64,000 nucleotides of DNA from Chitinophaga solisilvae (GTDB taxonomy: Bacteria; Bacteroidota; Bacteroidia; Chitinophagales; Chitinophagaceae). The stretch lies in NCBI RefSeq assembly GCF_009928525.1, contig NZ_JAABOK010000002.1, positions 558,001-622,000 of the forward strand. The letters are read 5' to 3'. Shown here in pieces: positions 61,263 to 64,000 of the stretch. The notes under the pieces were generated by a model that did no database searches, had not been told where the DNA came from, and saw only the letters and a list, made by a program, of their open reading frames with translations. The position numbers and the translations under genes were made by a program. Position 1 is the stretch's first letter, and each line of letters opens with the position of its first letter.

Positions 61263-62684
61263 ATGGAACCCGTTACAGTAGCAAGATTGAAAAATATTCC
61301 GCCGCTCGCGGAAGTGCCCGATGAACAGTTGCAATGGCTGATAGATCATTCGGAAGACCGCATCGTGCCCGACGGGGAAAACCTGTTTTCCATGGGACAG
61401 CCCGTGGTGGCTATGATTATCATCCTGAGCGGAAAGGTCCGCGTATTCCGCAGCCAGAACGGACAGTATGTGGAAGTGATGGAGATGACAGATAACAACC
61501 TCACGGGCTATCTGCCTTTCTCCCGTATTAAAACAGCTATCGGCAACGGTGTCTGCATGGGCGATACCCGCGTGCTTTCCTGTCCGAAGGAAACCATCAA
61601 CAGCGTCATCGGGAAGTATTATGAGCTGACAGCCGCACTGGTACATGTGATGTCTGCGCGCATCCGGGAGGTGACTTCCCAGGAACAGCAGAATGAAAAG
61701 ATGCGCGCACTCGGAAAACTGTCTGCCGGCCTGGCACACGAGTTGAACAATCCCGTGGCGGCCATCGTCAGAAGCGCTGCCACGCTGAATGAAAATATTC
61801 AGAATGTACCGGAAGTATTCCGGCAGATGGCCTCGCTGCAGCTGACTACTGTACAGGCAGAGCTGATTGTGCAGAAGCTGCACGCCATCCGGGAAAGCAG
61901 ACCACAGCAGCCGCTGGGCCTCCTGGAGCTGTCTGACAGGGAAACTGAAATTCTTGACTGGATGGAAGCAAAAGATATTGACCATCCCGAAACAGCAGAA
62001 GTACTGGCAGAATGCGGCCTCAACACCGGCGATATGGAAACCTTCAGTACCGGCCTTCCTGCCGATGAACTACCCGTTATCTTCAACTGGTTGCAAAGCG
62101 CACTGGTAGCCGATCGCATGGTGAACGACATACAGGTCGCCGCCAAAAGAATATCCGGACTGGTCAACGCCGTGAAAAATTTTACTTACATGGATCAGGC
62201 GTCAGACAAGCAGATGGTGGACATTCATCAGGGTATCCTCAATACGCTCACCATGCTGGATTACAAAGTGAGAAAGGGAAATATCCGCATCGAAAAACGC
62301 TTCGATGATACACTGCCCCGCCTGAAAGCCCTGCCCGGTGAGCTGAACCAGATATGGACCAACATCCTCGATAATGCTATCGATGCGACGGAAGTAAATA
62401 AAAAAGGAAACATCACCATCGAAACAACACAGGACAGGCAATGTATTCACATCAGCATTACAGACGACGGACCGGGTATCCCGGAAGAAATCCGTTCCCG
62501 TATCTTTGAACCGTTTTTTACGACAAAGGAAATCGGCAAAGGCACCGGATTAGGACTGGATATGGTGATGCAGATAGTACGCCGCCATAACGGATCGGTG
62601 AAATTCACCTCTGAGCCAGGGAAAACATCGTTCCGCATCTCTTTTCATAAAGAAGAACCGGCATTGACTTCTCCCGAAAAGTAA
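61263..62684 (+). CDS. Histidine kinase with cyclic-nucleotide-binding N-terminal domain
   Basis: 473 aa from the ATG at 61263; a TTG 12 bases earlier is a weaker start. The N-terminal cNMP-binding domain covers about 15-120 (ENLFSMGQPVVAMIIILSGKVRVF). The phosphoacceptor region GKLSAGLAHELNNPVAAIVRSA carries the His, and the ATP-binding core has DNAIDATEVN, DDGPGIPEE, FEPFFTTK and GTGLGLDMV. No membrane segment, so it is cytosolic. The following receiver-TrxR fusion (42 bases downstream) is its likely partner, forming a redox- or ligand-responsive phosphorelay. Confidence 0.92.
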   Translation: MEPVTVARLKNIPPLAEVPDEQLQWLIDHSEDRIVPDGENLFSMGQPVVAMIIILSGKVRVFRSQNGQYVEVMEMTDNNLTGYLPFSRIKTAIGNGVCMGDTRVLSCPKETINSVIGKYYELTAALVHVMSARIREVTSQEQQNEKMRALGKLSAGLAHELNNPVAAIVRSAATLNENIQNVPEVFRQMASLQLTTVQAELIVQKLHAIRESRPQQPLGLLELSDRETEILDWMEAKDIDHPETAEVLAECGLNTGDMETFSTGLPADELPVIFNWLQSALVADRMVNDIQVAAKRISGLVNAVKNFTYMDQASDKQMVDIHQGILNTLTMLDYKVRKGNIRIEKRFDDTLPRLKALPGELNQIWTNILDNAIDATEVNKKGNITIETTQDRQCIHISITDDGPGIPEEIRSRIFEPFFTTKEIGKGTGLGLDMVMQIVRRHNGSVKFTSEPGKTSFRISFHKEEPALTSPEK

Positions 62685-62726
62685 TAACAAAACAGTATAG
62701 ACAATTCATCATTATAATTTTCAGAA

Positions 62727-64000
62727 ATGGCGCTGCCCATCATTTTTACTATTGACGACGACCGACAGGTGTTGAATGCCATTACCCAGGACCTCAAATC
62801 CTATTACAGGAAAGAGTACCGGGTACTCAGTACCATATCCGCAGACGAAGCGCTGAAAAGCCTGATAACACTGAAGAACAAGGGAGAAATGGTTGCGGCC
62901 TTCATCTCCGATCAGCGCATGCCCGAAATGGAAGGCGTTGACTTCCTGCAGCAGGCCATGGAAATTTATCCTGATGCAAAACGGGTATTGCTGACTGCCT
63001 ATTCAGATACCAACGCTGCTATTAAGGCTATCAATGAAATCAGCCTCGACTACTACCTCATGAAACCCTGGGACCCGCCGGAAGAAAAACTCTACCCGGT
63101 GCTGAATGAACTGCTCAACGAGTTCCAGAATAAATATCATCCTGACTTCACCGGTATTAAGGTGCTCGGATACAGTTTCTCTTCAAAGTCGCACCAGATC
63201 AAGGAATTCCTGGCCAGCAACCTGGTGCCCTACCAGTCGGTAGAAGCTGAGTCTGAAGAAGGAAAACAGCTGATGCATAATAACCAGCTGACACCTGCCG
63301 ACCTGCCGGCGGTGATCTTTGAAAACGGCGATCTGGTGAAGATCCCTGCTATCATTGATATTGCCGCGCGCATAGGATTGAATCCGACAGTGAAAAACGA
63401 TATCTATGATGTCGTGATTATCGGCGCAGGGCCCGCCGGACTGGCAGCGGCTGTATACGGCGCATCAGAAGGACTGCGTACGCTGCTGATCGAAAGATAT
63501 GCTCCCGGCGGCCAGGCAGGTACCAGCTCCCGCATCGAAAATTATCTCGGCTTCCCGACAGGACTGAGCGGCGCAGAACTGACGCGCCGGGCCATCGCAC
63601 AGGCTACCCGCTTCGGCACAGAGTTCCTCTCTCCGCATGCAGTGAAGGAAATAAAACTGAAAGCCAGCTATAAAATTGTTTGCCTGGAAAATGGTACTGA
63701 GATAAATACCCGCGCAGTGGTAGTGACTACCGGCGTTGACTATCGTCGCCTGGAAACCGCCGGGATAGAACAGTTCACCGGTGCGGGCATCTACTACGGC
63801 GCCGCCAATACCGAAGCAGCCTCCTGTAAGGATAAACATGTGTATGTGCTGGGTGGCGGCAATTCCGCCGGACAGGCAGCCATGTATCTCTCCAAATTTG
63901 CAAAGGAAGTGTTTATCATCATCCGCAAGGAAGACCTCACCGCTACCATGTCTGCCTACCTGATAGACCAGATCAAGGGTACCTCCAACATCTCGCTGAT
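62727..64000 (+). CDS. Receiver domain fused to thioredoxin-reductase-like flavoprotein, partial
   Basis: The frame runs off the right end of the window; 424 codons are visible. A response-regulator receiver (about 1-125) has the acidic pocket TIDDD and phosphoacceptor Asp62 (ISDQRMPEMEG), followed by a small linker domain (about 140-215), then a thioredoxin-reductase-like FAD domain with VVIIGAGPAGLAAAVYG, NYLGFPTG, TTGVDYRRLE and the NAD motif YVLGGGNSAGQAAMY. At the position of the CxxC redox pair of TrxR (CATCD) the sequence reads GAAN, so a thioredoxin reductase reaction is unlikely. Probably a signalling flavoprotein phosphorylated by the upstream kinase. Confidence 0.9.
   Translation, partial: MALPIIFTIDDDRQVLNAITQDLKSYYRKEYRVLSTISADEALKSLITLKNKGEMVAAFISDQRMPEMEGVDFLQQAMEIYPDAKRVLLTAYSDTNAAIKAINEISLDYYLMKPWDPPEEKLYPVLNELLNEFQNKYHPDFTGIKVLGYSFSSKSHQIKEFLASNLVPYQSVEAESEEGKQLMHNNQLTPADLPAVIFENGDLVKIPAIIDIAARIGLNPTVKNDIYDVVIIGAGPAGLAAAVYGASEGLRTLLIERYAPGGQAGTSSRIENYLGFPTGLSGAELTRRAIAQATRFGTEFLSPHAVKEIKLKASYKIVCLENGTEINTRAVVVTTGVDYRRLETAGIEQFTGAGIYYGAANTEAASCKDKHVYVLGGGNSAGQAAMYLSKFAKEVFIIIRKEDLTATMSAYLIDQIKGTSNISL

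Noticed and set aside
62447..62638. Minus-strand open frame inside the kinase gene.
   Set aside because: Shadow of the kinase's real reading frame; composition and overlap show no independent coding support.

Overview
The window looks like a chromosomal segment of a soil-type Bacteroidota, most likely Chitinophagaceae and Chitinophaga-like (inferred). The basis is paired SusC/SusD genes, a C-terminal type IX secretion sorting domain, promoters with a TAnnTTTG -7 element, split hybrid two-component regulation of glycan genes, and double-glycine leader peptides typical of that group. About 50 protein genes, one tRNA and one riboswitch are supported. Both ends cut through a gene.

Layout. (1) 1-8365: end of a SusC gene, SusD, a DUF4874/DUF4832 protein, a GH16-like secreted protein with a T9SS tail, and a haem-motif/FG-GAP lipoprotein: a polysaccharide utilisation locus. 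(2) 8472-10396: three overlapping genes (small secreted protein, membrane-anchored protein, HTTM/SdpB-like membrane protein) resembling an SdpABC-type unit. (3) 10512-15730: quinone oxidoreductase, SMR pump, amidohydrolase, metallo-beta-lactamase-fold protein, a 47-nt perfect inverted repeat, DUF4920 protein. (4) 15771-22618 (minus): TonB receptor, DUF4876 lipoprotein, DUF6850-type barrel and a dihaem peroxidase, a compact import operon. (5) 22822-34491: a minus-strand redox/cytochrome cluster (DsbD-like, Ohr, DUF1223, P460-type cytochrome, epoxide-hydrolase-like, DoxX) divergent from a LytS/LytTR/AraC regulatory set with three 21-bp-spaced repeats between them, then a methyltransferase and a chromate transporter. 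(6) 34730-35728: an AT-rich lone gene with a PD-(D/E)xK nuclease signature. (7) 35755-50725: an arabinose-glycan utilisation locus (sensor and AraC-type regulator as separate genes, GH43, GH2, GH127-like, SusC, SusD, DUF3823). (8) 50726-54400: an unrecognised 613-aa protein and two tandem double-glycine leader peptides whose cores look like minimal LDL-receptor class A domains. (9) 54589-59944: a lower-GC block with an Lrp regulator, cobalamin riboswitch, MesX and MesD (folate-independent methionine synthase), a transporter and an Old Yellow Enzyme. (10) 60271-64000: tRNA-Asp, endonuclease V, a cyclic-nucleotide-domain histidine kinase and a receiver/thioredoxin-reductase fusion.

The most novel item is the peptide pair at 53747-54313. 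Each has an almost identical leader ending in GG and a diverged 38-42-residue core. The core keeps the C-x6/7-C-x4-C-x12-C spacing and the four acidic calcium ligands of an LDLa repeat, but lacks precisely the two cysteines (4 and 6) that form the third LDLa disulfide. The riboswitch-MesX-MesD unit is the clearest functional story: a B12-sensing RNA placed ahead of a B12-independent methionine synthase system.
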